A stretch of 64,000 nucleotides of DNA from Chloranthus sessilifolius (Eukaryota; Streptophyta; Magnoliopsida; Chloranthales; Chloranthaceae). Both the position numbers and the translations under genes were made by a program. The DNA is taken from positions 39,073,810 to 39,137,809 of the forward strand of contig CM037593.1 of the NCBI GenBank assembly GCA_021018995.1, written 5' to 3'. Shown one piece after another: positions 32,618 to 43,613 of the stretch. A model generated the notes under the pieces. The model worked only from the letters and a program-made list of their open reading frames with translations. It was not told the origin of the DNA and searched no databases. The first letter of the stretch is position 1. Every line of letters starts with the position of its first letter.

Positions 32618-33607
32618 GACGAACCATTTGCCCAATTTGAGTATCCAAATTTTGAGTTTCATTCCTAATCCCCCATTTCCAAATCAGATAGTTTGTCTGA
32701 AATCCCTGTAATAGCCTCACCTTGTACTTGCAATTGAGAGCTGTGAGATACTTCTGTAGTTCAAAGGAGAGTTGTATTCAAGACTACAAATCTGAGAGCT
32801 GTTTAAGCTGTGCTCTGTAATTGTAATGGTGAATTTGAAAAGGTTGCTGTAAACCGTGCATTCTCCATTGGACTCATGTTAAGGGTTCCCTCTGATCTCC
32901 TTATTACATTAGACTCTTTTAGATTCACTATTTTTCATGCAATTTCCCTTGATTCATTAATCCTGTGAGAGTTAGTGTTTGTAACCTAGTCTCTCACGGC
33001 ATTTGTAGTGATGTTTCTTGTTCTAAATTAAGGATTTGGATTAAGGACTATTGGATGGTTTGTGGCCATTAAAGTGGACAGACCATAGCCATAAGCCTAA
33101 GCCTAATCCTTGAATTAGATTTATTTCTCTTACACCTGCGCTTGTAGCCAGATGAAGATTGGATCACATCTCATTTGATCTACATTTATTCTCATTTTGC
33201 ATCAAGGACCAAATCAAAGTTAAATATTATTTCTCCATTCTTATTAATTTACATCAAATTTCCCCAACTCAGATCTGGATCACTTAGTTTAATCTCTACT
33301 TTTATCATTTAGTTAATGTGACAAATTCAACCTCCCATCTTATGTGCTTTGTAGATAGGATCAGAGGTCAGATCTGGTAGCTCAGATCTGAAGGTTTATC
33401 TTACATTTGAAATCAATTCCCTGTGGACGATCTTTTACTCACTTACATTTAAAACTTGCTACAATTGGCCCTGATCTTGCAAGCTAATTATGTTCTCTTT
33501 GTGCTGATATTTTCTTATTCTTTTTAATATTCAGTACAATGCATCATTTGCAAGTATGTTTTCAAAACATAAATAAATCATGCACACTCAGAACAACAAT
33601 AAGTTTT

Positions 33608-33624
33608 TGGCGCCGTTGCCGGGG
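33608..33624 (+). other. Primer-binding site of element D
   Basis: TGGCGCCGTTGCCGGGG, the exact common plant tRNA-Asp primer form. Confidence 0.9.
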
Positions 33625-35181
33625 AATAGATTTTAAAATTGGTAGACCTAAGTTTTTCAATTTTGTAGATTTGATTTTCATTTTAATTTTTGCTTTAAAA
33701 CTGCACGTTGCATTCCAAGTGCTTGATTAAATGTCTACTGCAGTTTTGTATAGGAAACCTGTTTTCTTTAGGTAATTTTTTATTTTTCTGAGTTTTTATT
33801 CTTTGCCTTCTAGTTATTTGAATAAATGCTGCTGCCACTCTTTTGTCTTTTTATCAAATTTGGGCAGTAGCTTGAGTTTTTCTTTTTATTTTTGTCAATA
33901 TACTTGAATAAGGTCTTCTTGCAGTTTTAGATATTTGCGGATCGTAGGCCGTCAACAAGAACATCTGGACTAAAATTTGGAGCAGATCTGCTTGAGTTTG
34001 CATCCTTCTCCTTTGCATTCATTTTCTATTTTTAAATTCTTGAGAACTAGCGATTCTGCTTTGTGTTTAATGTTTGTTTTGATTATAATTTCTGCATCTC
34101 TTTTAGGCATCTTGATTTTTTTTTTACAAAACCAAATACAAAATAAAAGAAAATGAAAACACAAATAGAAAATCTCGAGTTGTTTCTCATTATTTTCAGA
34201 GAGTAAATATGGGCTCTTGTTGAGCTGATCAAAACAAGTAAAAAAAAAAAAAAATTATATAAAATAAAAAAAATAAAAAAAAAAAAAATATATATATAGA
34301 TATCTTCCTAGGATAATGTTTTCTCCATTTGCATCCACTTTTCCCATCCGGACTCGAGATCATTTTTTCTTTTTAGGAATCATGTAAGATAATGAGTAGT
34401 GAATCATAAATTTGTTTTGAATATTCAATGGACCCAGATTTTATTTTCCTTGATTTCTTCATCATAAATGGGTCTCTCATGTGTGTGAACCCTGTTTTAA
34501 TATGTGCTCCCATGCTTCATTATTCTTTTTATTCATACACATCATCAACAAAGGGGTTAGTCTTATGAATCTTGCTTTTCCTTTGTATTCACCTTTAATC
34601 ATTTTATAATCACTTAGATTCATAAGTATCTCAGCTTTTGGGTTTTTTCTTTAGGCTTAGGATGTATCATTTGGCATTAGATTTTCTGTTTTAGGAATTT
34701 TAGTTTCAAATTCAGTTTTTAGATCACGATTTTTTTTTCTTTCTTAGGTTAATGTGTCCTCGCTTTTCTTGATTTTCGTCATTTTTACGTGAGTATAGTT
34801 AGTTTCTAACTTTGTTTTCCTATTTTGCATTCACAAATTCTGTTTTTTATCAACACTTTTCTTTTTCTTTTTTAACTTTGTATTGGTCCCTTACCTTGCT
34901 TTTACTATTTCTGTTATTAGCATTAGTTTCCTTCCATTTGCTTTGCATTCTTTTATTTTACGATCATATATTCAGTTTTAGATTTTATTTTATAGTTCTA
35001 GCTTAGTTTTGTTATTTTTCTGTTTTTATCGAATTTCCTATATTTATATAACATTTTTTTTTCCCTTTTCCCGCTCATATATTCAGTGTTATTTTCTTTA
35101 TTTTCTGCTGCACATAGCTGTAAATTTTTTTTAGTTTTCCTTTCTTCTTTTATCCTGCTGCCCCTCGTTTCTCAGTGTCTA
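33625..35181 (+). other. AT-rich non-coding interior of D
   Basis: T-rich sequence with no Gag, Pol or ORF3 similarity in any frame. It includes an A-rich simple-sequence tract with a short TATATATATA run at about 34220-34300. Confidence 0.65.
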
Positions 35182-35222
35182 GAACATTGAGGACAATGTT
35201 CATCTTAGGTTTGGGGGTATGG
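35182..35222 (+). other. 8-bp hairpin plus internal polypurine-like tract (D)
   Basis: GAACATTG-AGGA-CAATGTTC (35182-35201), a perfect 8-bp stem with an AGGA loop, followed by TTAGGTTTGGGGGTATGG (35206-35222). It is the strongest version of the module also found in A, B and F. Confidence 0.7.
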
Positions 35223-36091
35223 CAGGTATGCCAATAAAATAAGTTAATGCTTGGTGCAGCTTATGATCAGCAGAATTTTTGAAAATGAAGTAATCTCACA
35301 CCTGTTTTTTTGAAAAATGAGGAAGTTAAAACTTTTTAAAATTAATTTCTAGTGTAATTCTAATACTTTCATGAAGTGAATGTCAGAAAATTTCCAAAAG
35401 AAAATTGATGTTTTAGTAAACCTAAAAAGAGAGAAAGCAGTGATGATATACCTCAGGAATTTGATAGAAAACCACACCCAGTGAGATTTGGACCTGAAAT
35501 GTATTCTTTGGAGGTATAAATTGAAAATTTTTTCTGCTTTAGGAGCTGTTTGAACCTGCTTGTTATCACTAGAAGTTACACATATCCAAGTTAAAATATC
35601 TTGACAGCAATCATGATATTAAAGACATGATGTAAGGCCTCCTTTTGGACAGTTTGAACTTTAAAAAGCCCAACCTTTTGAAACTGCCCTTGATACACAC
35701 CAATTGAGCTTTATAAATCCAAGATTTCTTTGAAACCTCATCAACCTCATTTAGCCTAACCCTCACTCTGAGAATTCAGAAGGTAAAGGAAAGAAAGCTG
35801 AAGAAAGGTGAGTTGGGTAACAGTTTGGTAAAAAAAAATAATTGAAGGCAATGCTGTATCAGCAGAAGAAATGTGGCATTCCAGTCAATGTTGCTTTGAA
35901 AAAAAAGAAAAAAAGAAAAAGAAAAGGAGAAGGCTTTTCATTGGAAGTTTGAAAAAGAAAGAAAAAAAGATGGCCACTTTGGCTCTGAAAATTCAAAGAA
36001 GAAGATGAAATTGTGCTGAATTGAAGGTGTGTCTATCACCTCCTTACCTTGACTGACTTCTCAATTTTGAACTCCATTCCATCCCTTTATT
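35223..36091 (+). other. 3' noncoding region of element D (truncated)
   Basis: It shares ordered short phrases with A and B (TTCATGAAGT, CCAGTGAGATTTGG, GAATTCAGAAGGTAAAGGAA, CACCTCCTTACCTTG) and breaks off before the twin hairpins, terminal polypurine tract and LTR would appear. Confidence 0.65.
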
Positions 36092-37636
36092 CTTGAGGAG
36101 CCTTCACCAATCGAATATTGGCCCTTAGGGTTGCCCACTGGCTGGCTTGGCAACCTGCCTTCTTCTCTTTTGGCCAAGGCATTGGCTATTTAGCCTAGTT
36201 GCTCTTCTATTTTCTTTATGCTTTGACTGTGAGAAGTCACAGTCTGAGTCAAGGGTCCAAGGCTTTGCAATTGGGTCAAAACCTGATCCTCAAAAGAAGC
36301 ATTTCGGGGCTGAGGTGGAGGAGCTACCAATTGATTTTACTACTGGGGCTGCTGCTGATGCTGAAAATTTTGCCTTGGGGCATATCCCTGGTTAAATTGC
36401 TGCTGTGGCCTTTGAGGTAAGGCCAACATCTGTTGTGGCTACATATAATTGTCTTTCCTCCACCTCAAATTTGAGTGGTCTCTCAATTGATAACTAATAT
36501 TTTGGTGCTGGTATCCAAATGACTGTTTGTTGTAGCCACCAGATTGTTGCTGTCCAAATGATTAGGCAGCAGCAGCCTGTTCCATCACATAATTAGGGTA
36601 TTGCCCTGCAGATGGGCACTCTTCCACTGTGTGTTGTGGAGATTGGCATATCAGACATGCCTCCATCACTTGTGCAGCCAATCTGGGCTGCACCACAGTT
36701 AAAAGTTTATCAAACTTATCAGAGAGATTGGCCATCTGCATTCTTAGGTCATCATTTCCCCTAACTTCATACATCTTTCCTTAGGAAGTTTCAGCAAGCC
36801 CCAGCTTAGGAGAAGGCTCTTGAACAGTCCTTGACGAGGACATCTTCTGGAAAGCATTTTCACTGATGACCTCGAACAAGTCCCATGCCTCATCAGCTGT
36901 TTTATGCATGTAAGTTCCACAATAAGAGGTATCTACCATGTCTCTACTTTTCTCATCAATCCCATTATAGAAGCTCTGGACAAGCTGCCAGTCAGGGATC
37001 TTGTGGTGGGGACATTGTTTGAGCATCTCCTTAAATCTGTCCCAAGATTGATTAAAATCCTCAGTTGGGGATTGGGCAAAAGCAAGTATTGCTTTCCTCA
37101 ATTGGCTGGTTTTGGTCTCTGGGAAAATTTGGTCAGAAATCTTGTTTGGAGGTCTTTCCAAGAAGTGATGCTGTTGTTTGGGAGAGTAGCTAGCCAGGTG
37201 CTGGCCCTGTCCTTTAGGGAGAAAGGAAAGAGCCTTAACCTAGTGTCTTCTGGTCCCAAACCAGTAATGGAGAATGTTGTGCACAGGGCCAAGAATTGGT
37301 CAATGTGCTTGTAAGGGTCTTCTTTGCTAAGCCCATGGAAAGAGGGAAGCATTTGGATGATGGAGGTTTTAATCTCATAGTTTCCCTGAACATCTGAGAA
37401 TTGAATGCTGAATAGAAAATTATAATCATCAGGGGCATTCAATTCCTTCAATGTTCTAAGTTGCTCTTCACCCATGACTGCTGTCTCAGTTTCAGTAGGG
37501 GGTTCAACTGTGGTGTGTTTGGGCCTTCTTGGTCTTCTACCCCTTTCTATCTCAGGGTTAGGAGGCTCTAATGTGGGACTGAGAGATCTCCTTCCTAACA
37601 TGCACAATCTTCATCAGCCATTTTTTGATCTTGTCC
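36092..37636 (-). pseudogene. gag: Second copy of the element C gag segment
   Basis: Nearly identical to 30245-31781 with scattered single-base differences. The Gag core here is better preserved: start MCMLGRRSLSP at about 37607, open to about 37098 including RASTWLATLPNNSITSW, then a one-base frameshift and 37161-36781, then the zinc-knuckle part 36774-36562. Its right end continues past GATCTTGT into remnant X, exactly where the first copy is interrupted by element D. This makes it the uninterrupted version of the same locus. Confidence 0.9.
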
Positions 37637-38020
37637 ATTTGTTCCTTTAACATCTCTGACTCCCTGGATGGTGGGACTGACCCCTCAACAGGCTGCCTTC
37701 GTTCACTTTGGCTTGCTGGTGGGTTGGTGAACACGGGTGGTGGGGGATTGAAGGTGGTGCATGCCCCTGCATAGGCCCCACTATTCCTGATTTCATATAT
37801 GGCAGAGGGAGGGTGAGGTTATCCTGTTGGTTTTGAGTGGGCTGGATGGGCTCTTGGTGGGAACATTGTACATGGGGAGGCCTTGATGAATGACTTCTGG
37901 GGTGATGGGATGAGTGAGTTGTGGATTTTGGGCCGGTGCTTGATGAGGCCACTACATTTGGAGTAATCCTTAGGGATGGGTTTGAGAGGTAGGGGGATGG
38001 GTGAATTGGGAGTGATTGAT
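37610..38020 (-). pseudogene. Remnant X: Pro/Ser-rich gag-like N-terminal fragment
   Basis: Minus strand. A frame reads through PPPVFTNPPAS and SRESEMLKEQMDKIKKWLM, a proline-rich stretch followed by a short amphipathic helix, as in the N-terminal part of some Tat-type Gag proteins. It runs into the leader of the C gag at about 37610 with no LTR between them. The other end is cut by element S at 38021. I cannot name the family. Confidence 0.35.
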
Positions 38021-40268
38021 TGTGATACCCTGGATTTCTGCTCCCGAAAACTCGTGCTGTCGGATGGTAAAAAAGACCGATCTTGGAACACACCAAACAC
38101 TTGGCACATCCACAGACAAAGCGAAAACAAAGCATGCATTCTAACTAAGCAATTCGAGTCATCATAAGAAAAAAAATCTCCATTTCTATATAATCATAAT
38201 ATCAAAAGTATGATAAAAGACGGTTCTAATCCCATGCCAATCGCCTGAGCAAAAGAACCAAACCAAACCATTAGTGACAGCCATAGTCACCCATAGATGG
38301 TTCACAAAACGAATATAATATCGCAATATTACATCAGTACTATCTTAAAATGGCTGGACGTACCAAGCCTTACATTAAAAAATCAAAGTATGCAACGCTA
38401 GTCCACTAAAAGTACTGGTCAGGAGGGGGCTCAGTCTCCTCCTCGGGCACGTACTCCGAGTCCTCAGGATCTATGTCCTCAGTCCCCGCCTCAATACCTG
38501 TACCTGTGACGTATAGTTGAGGGATGAGCTAACATCGAAGCTCAATAGGAAAATATAATAAAACATGTATATCTTTCACATCACACATATCTTTCATGAC
38601 AGAATTCAAAGCACATTCTTTTTACCGGAAGTCACAATTTAAAAGCATTTGAATTGCCAAAAACGAAGGTCAGATGCATGCTTCAAATCACACTTATCAT
38701 AGTTTCAAAAGCTTGTTCTTATTTAACAGAAACTTAAAATAATCGCTTAAATATTCTCTCGAGCATGTATAGCGTCGAGCCACATAGATTTCCCGATGGG
38801 AAGCTCCAACCATCGTCGTTCAATGAACAATTTCACACACATAGATTTATCCCAAATCCCTGCGAAGAGGCAACTGGGCTGCACGAAGTGTTACCGCAGA
38901 ATGGTAACCAAAGAACGGATATCCTGCCGTACCGGAACACATTTATAGATATCCTGCCGTACCGGTCACGATTATACTGTCGCGTCGGTAGGGTATCACA
39001 CATGAAATCTTAAATCAAAGTGAAAAATTTACATTTAGTTTGTCACCGTGAGTTTGTGGTAATTTATAGTAGTTCAAAGTTTTCAAAGCCTACACACACA
39101 TCTTATTCACATCCTGTTGATGTCACACACATGTACATATTTGATTTCACACACACAGTCTCTTTTCTTAGTGTCATACACACACACTTCACATGTTTAA
39201 AAGCTATGAATTTAATTTTATGCTATTATAATAACAAAGTCGTAAAACAAGCATATTCTTATCATATCACTATACATATGCTAGTTGTATTCAAATGCAC
39301 ATGTTATGAAGTTTTCCCTACCTCGACGAGAAGCTTAACGAAGACGTTTCATTCCAAGCTAGCCTCTCACACACATAACCAAGATCATACCTAAACACAT
39401 TAAAATCATCGCTCATACGTTAGAATTGACGTAAAATAGGAAGATATAAAGTCTCCCAAAAGTCTTTAAATCAAAATAGAACAAAGTCCTGAATCTGCTT
39501 AAATCGATCGATCAATTCCCAAATCGATTGATCGGTTTTTCAAATCGATCATTCGAATTCCATTTCGATTAGTCGTTTCCTTCAGAAAACCATCACTTTT
39601 GGTTTCACAATCTGTTCGGTTGGTTTCTAAATCGATCGAACGAATTCTGATTCAATCGATTGAAATTCCATTTCGATCGATCAGTTTCTTCAGAAAAACC
39701 TTAACACACTCACTATTTTTCTCAAATCGATTGATCAGTGTTCAAACCGATCGATCGATTTCACATATCGATCGAACTTAATTTCGATCGATCGATTTTT
39801 GCATAAACCTTCACACTTTCACTCTTGTCAAAATCGATCGATCGATTACTTATTTCGATCAATCGGTTTTGCCAGATTCCACTCAATCACGGTTTTTAAC
39901 TTCTCAAACTCGGTTTTTTACTTCTAATTTCCTATTCTTCAATTTCCTCATCCATATGCTAATTAAAACAACACACATACATATCACACTAAATCATAAT
40001 TCTTATTACCTTAGGTTGGATCAATTCCTCGATTCCCGGCTCAAGCTCAAGCTAGATCTTCAAGGATTTGAAATTGGGGATTCATATCGATCCCGCATCC
40101 TTAATTTCACACACAGTCTAGATCTTGCACGCACACTCACGAACTCAAATCTCTTCTCCTTCTCTCTCTTCTTATTAACTCTTTCTCAACAACCTAAGGC
40201 AAGAGAAATAAATACTCTTACTAACTTAGCTTTTATAACTAAAGGCAAATGTTTGGGTGTTACGCTCA
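38021..40268 (+). mobile_element. Element S: solo-LTR-like repeat
   Basis: The left end TGTGATACCC and right end GGGTGTTACG form an imperfect terminal inverted repeat typical of one class of plant LTR. The interior (about 2.2 kb) shows no protein domain. It has a CCTCCTCGGGCACG stretch, a tandem pair of ATATCCTGCCGTACCGG (about 38920 and 38950) and the ATCGATCGAT array. I could not find a matching target duplication, so the right boundary (40265-40384) and the strand are uncertain. Alternatively it could be a non-LTR-bounded composite. Confidence 0.45.
39501..39865 (+). repeat. ATCGATCGAT word array in element S
   Basis: Words such as AAATCGATCGATCAATT, TTTCGATCGATCGATTT and CGATTGATCGG recur about 14 times in 365 bp, spaced about 20-40 bp. 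The cores are self-complementary. The stretch lacks most stop codons in places, which creates spurious open frames. Confidence 0.7.
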
Positions 40269-40384
40269 TACACCATACCTCGGTATACATCATGTCATCT
40301 AATGGTCATACACATCTGAGTATTATTTTTCCTCATTCAAAAATCCAAGCTAATTTAACTCATCTTAATAACTCATCTTAATAT

Positions 40385-41050
40385 CTCTATCCATATCACT
40401 GCTCTTGGGATCAATTCCCTGATAGAAACTTTGAACAAGTTTCCATTCGGGAATTTGATGATGGGGACATTGCTTCAGGAGCTCTTTGAATCTCTCCCAT
40501 GCTTGGTTAAAGTCCTCAGTTGGGGCTTGAGCAAATGAGATGATGCTCTTCCTTAGCTGGCTTGTTTTGGACATGGGGAAAAATTTGGCAAAAAACTGAC
40601 ATTGAAGGTCATTCCAGGACTGAATATTATTAGTTGGGAGCATTGACAACCAAGTTCTGGCTCTATCCTTTAGTGAAAAAGGAAAGAGTCTCAACCTGGT
40701 TGCTTCCTCCCCAAACCTGTAATATTGAATGTAGTGCACAGTCCTAGAAATTCATCAATATGCTTATAGGGGTCTTCTTTGCTCAAACCATAGTATCAGG
40801 GTAGCATTTGGATGATGGAGGACTGGATCTCATAATTCTCATGAACAGCAAGGAATTGAATGCAGAAGGGGGAATTGTACACCCCTGGTGCATTGAATTC
40901 TTTCAGTGTTCTAGGTTGCTCATCCATTGTAGCAATTTACAAATTAACTACAGGAGTGTGTACAGAATGCTTAGGTCAGAGAAGTCTTTCAACTTCAAGA
41001 TTCACAGGAGTAATCTTAGGATTAAGAGACCTCCTTCCAAGCATACACAT
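40385..41050 (-). pseudogene. gag: Element G gag fragment
   Basis: Minus strand. MCMLGRRSL at 41050, then stops and a frameshift in the variable N-terminal part; the core reads ATRLRLFPFSLKDRARTWLSML, SQLRKSIISFAQAPTEDFNQ and WKLVQSFYQGID. It is related to but clearly diverged from the A/B/C/F Gag (for example SIISFAQAP for AILAFAQSP). It breaks off at about 40390 after DPKSSDM, before the zinc knuckle, where unrelated DNA adjoining element S begins. Confidence 0.85.
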
Positions 41051-41370
41051 AAAAGAAACCAAATGCAATACAGAAAATCACAGCACAGAATGCAACAAAA
41101 AAAAAATAATCACACAAAAACACAACAAATGCTATAGATCTACAAAACTACAGATCTAGAAATGTAATCAGAGTTAGAAAATGCAAACTTAAGCAAGGCT
41201 TGCTCCTCAAATTGGCACAAAGCTCCTCTTAGCACCACAGATCTAGATCTGAAATAGAGTTAAACTACAACTAAAACTAAGGCAACAATTAATCAAACAC
41301 TTAAAAGTCAATTAAAAATATAAATCTAAGAACGAGAAAAACTTAGATCTACCACTTTAAAAACACAGAT
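41051..41370 (-). other. Leader of element G between PBS and gag
   Basis: About 320 bp of A-rich (plus-strand) untranslated leader with several AGATCT words. No gene seen. Confidence 0.5.
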
Positions 41371-41387
41371 CCCCGACAGTGGCGGCA
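41371..41387 (-). other. Degenerate primer-binding site of element G
   Basis: The plus strand reads CCCCGACAGTGGCGGCA; on the minus strand this is TGCCGCCACTGTCGGGG, a decayed tRNA-Asp type site located 9 nt from the LTR end. Confidence 0.75.
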
Positions 41388-41396
41388 AAAACTTAT

Positions 41397-43613
41397 TGTA
41401 TTGCCCACCTTGCAATTATTATATGGTTAAATACAACCAATTAAAAGGCACAAATTACAGCAATGAGATATCAAGGCAACAACCAGTCCTGCAAGAACCA
41501 GGGCTGTTGTAGTAAGTTTTAATAGGTAAGTAAGGGTATGTCCATAAGGAAATGTGTCCAAAAGGATGGTAAATCTCCAGATCTATGGTAGATCTGGCAC
41601 TCTATCCTAATTTCAGCTAAATTAAAATAGGAAAAAGGAGAGGTTTTAAGATTTGTCACTTTTACTACAAACTACAAAAATTAAATGCAAGTGATCCAGA
41701 TCTGGTCAAACACAGAGATGAGGGGAGATAGTGAAAAGATGAAAATTCAAAGGATGGAGAACAACAGCTAGGGGTTTTGGTCTTTTACTGAAAATAAAGG
41801 AATCAAAGGCAGTGTAGAGGACAGATCTGCAACAATCCTCCATCTGGATACAAGCTCAGATGCTAGGTATAAGAATCTACTCTCCACCAATGGATCAAAG
41901 CAATCTTAAGGTTATGATCTGCCCTTCTACTGGACACAGATCATCCCAGAGATTATTCCAATCTATTAATCTTGATTGGAACAGATAAACTATTGCAGAT
42001 GTTGTGGGTGCCAGGCTACAAGCTCCCTATTTCTGGCTGGCATCCACAGGAGTATCCAATCCAGGGAAATCAAATATGAAGAAGTGAAATATAGATTAGA
42101 AATTCCTTTAACAACCACAATTACATTGCAATAATACAACTTACAATCTATTATGCTTAGATCTGCAATCTGAGCAACATATAATCCTTTACAAGCCTCT
42201 GAAACTCTCAATTTACAGCTCAAGACCTCACCCAAACTACTAAAAGGAGTTTAGCCAACCATGATTGGCTAAAGAGAGAGTGGGAGAAGAAGGAAGAGAG
42301 AGGGAGATTTTGGAGGGAAAATGGATCTCAAACTAAGCTCTCGTTCTCTCCAATTCTGGATGTTTGCTCTGTAATTTTGTCAAGCTTTTTATACTCTCCT
42401 CCTATGTCCTAAAATTTGTTTTAGCCAATCAGAGCTCAAGAGAATAATTCTATTATGTTGATATGGCTGATTTTTCTTCTAGAAGCCTTTCTTCTATTGG
42501 CTCTCAAGTACACGTGAAGCAGTTAGGGTTTCCATTTATGCCTGACTATGTACCAAAAATACCCCCAGTGGTTGCTTATGTGCTTTGGGAAGTGTGCACA
42601 AAATTCAGAGGTTGGCAGCTGCTGAAAAAGGGCCTTGAGAAGTTCCCAGTTCAAGTACCAAGAGGTTTAGAGAACCTCTCGACAGGTTCTCAGCCTGCTT
42701 GCTCTTTATTTCGATAAGTTTGGAAACCTCTTGAGGAGTTGAATTGCACTAGTCGATAGGATTGGATGATTAGTCGATATCATCTGTGTGGCTTTCGACA
42801 GGATTGAAAACAGCTCGACAGGATTGGCAGTCCTTTTCACCATTCTGTCCATTTCTCCATTCATCCTCTCGACAGGTTATAATCAACCTGTCGACTTGTT
42901 ATACAATCTACCACTGAGCTCTCAACAGGTTGTCTTTGACTGCTCGATAGGTTCTGCTGAACCTCTCAAGATGTACTTGGAAGCTCTCGACTTCTCCTGC
43001 ACCTTCAGGTAAGGTGTCGATAGGATCTTTTACTGCACTTCCAACCTCTCGACAGCTTCTATCATCCTCTCGATCTCTTCGCTATTTCACTTCAGAACCT
43101 CTTGACAGCTATTGGGGAGCTCTCGAAAGCTTCATGTGTAGCATCCATCCTCTCGAGGGCTTCATGGAACCTCTCGATATGTCAGCTTTTAGGCATCAGA
43201 TCCTCTCGACAGCTAAAGCTAACCTCTCGACAGGTTTACTCTTGTGATTTCACTACTAGCACACATCTCTAGTGTGCTGTTCTTCCTTTATTCAACACTC
43301 AGCCACCTCTTAGTGGATTCAATCCTCATTCCTTGCAATCTTCACTCAGCCTCAAGCATTCTCAGGTTGAACTAAAGACAATCTCATGAACTTCTAAGGC
43401 TCTTGTGGACTGGTTGATTGGTTGGCCTTTGGGCTGTAAGGTCACATGTTGAGCAATAAATTGCTTCTTTGGCTATTTTAAGTGGATGTCTGCACTAAGC
43501 TTGTAATTTATTGCTTATCTATAAAATACATTCAAAACATATTATTAGTTAGCTCAAAGGTCCACCAAAGGTCAGGTTAAGAGGTGAAAAATGGTATTTT
43601 TCACTACTTAACA
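41397..43613 (-). repeat. LTR of element G (2217 bp, minus strand)
   Basis: Minus-strand ends: TGTTAAGTAGTGAAAAATACC (at 43613) and CAATACA (at 41397). Since PBS and gag follow on the minus strand, this is the 5' LTR. The rest of G is lost. TATA-like TATAAAA lies on the minus strand at 42387-42393. The LTR is inserted in region U. Confidence 0.85.
42670..43240 (-). repeat. CCTCTCGACAGG word array in the G LTR
   Basis: About 20 copies of CCTCTCGACAGGTT and decayed forms (CTCGATAGG, CTCTCAACAGG, CTCTTGACAGC) in about 570 bp, spaced about 25-30 bp. It lies between the LTR start and the TATA box, the same place as the other families' arrays. The word is close to CTCGCGACAG of element F with one CG removed. 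Confidence 0.75.

Larger units (their letters stand above)
31782..33598 (+). repeat. 5' LTR of element D (1817 bp)
   Basis: TGTTGAGAAATGGAAAATACC at the left, GAACAACA at the right before ATAAGTTTTTGGCGCC. The start resembles the other LTRs (ACCATTTTTCACCCCTTAA) but the rest is diverged, so it is a separate family. It carries one copy (about 33050-33100) of the block that is doubled in A, B, E and F. CTTGT (31777-31781) would be the left target duplication; CTTGT also occurs at the end of the second C copy (about 37632-37636). Confidence 0.85.
31782..36091 (+). mobile_element. Element D: LTR plus non-coding interior, 3' end lost
   Basis: One LTR (31782-33598), PBS, an AT-rich interior without gag, pol or ORF3, then the hairpin/polypurine-like module and about 870 bp of 3' noncoding DNA homologous to A, B and F. 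It breaks at 36092 into a second copy of the C gag segment, and no 3' LTR is present. The lack of coding genes between leader and 3' module suggests a non-autonomous, large-derivative type element. Confidence 0.8.

Noticed and set aside
34220..34300. A-rich tract as a retroposon (SINE/LINE) poly(A) tail
   Set aside because: No SINE or LINE body or target duplication beside it; it is a simple-sequence stretch inside the AT-rich interior of D.
39869..40381. 170-codon open frame at the right end of element S
   Set aside because: No recognisable domain, odd composition, crosses the uncertain S boundary, and is probably chance.
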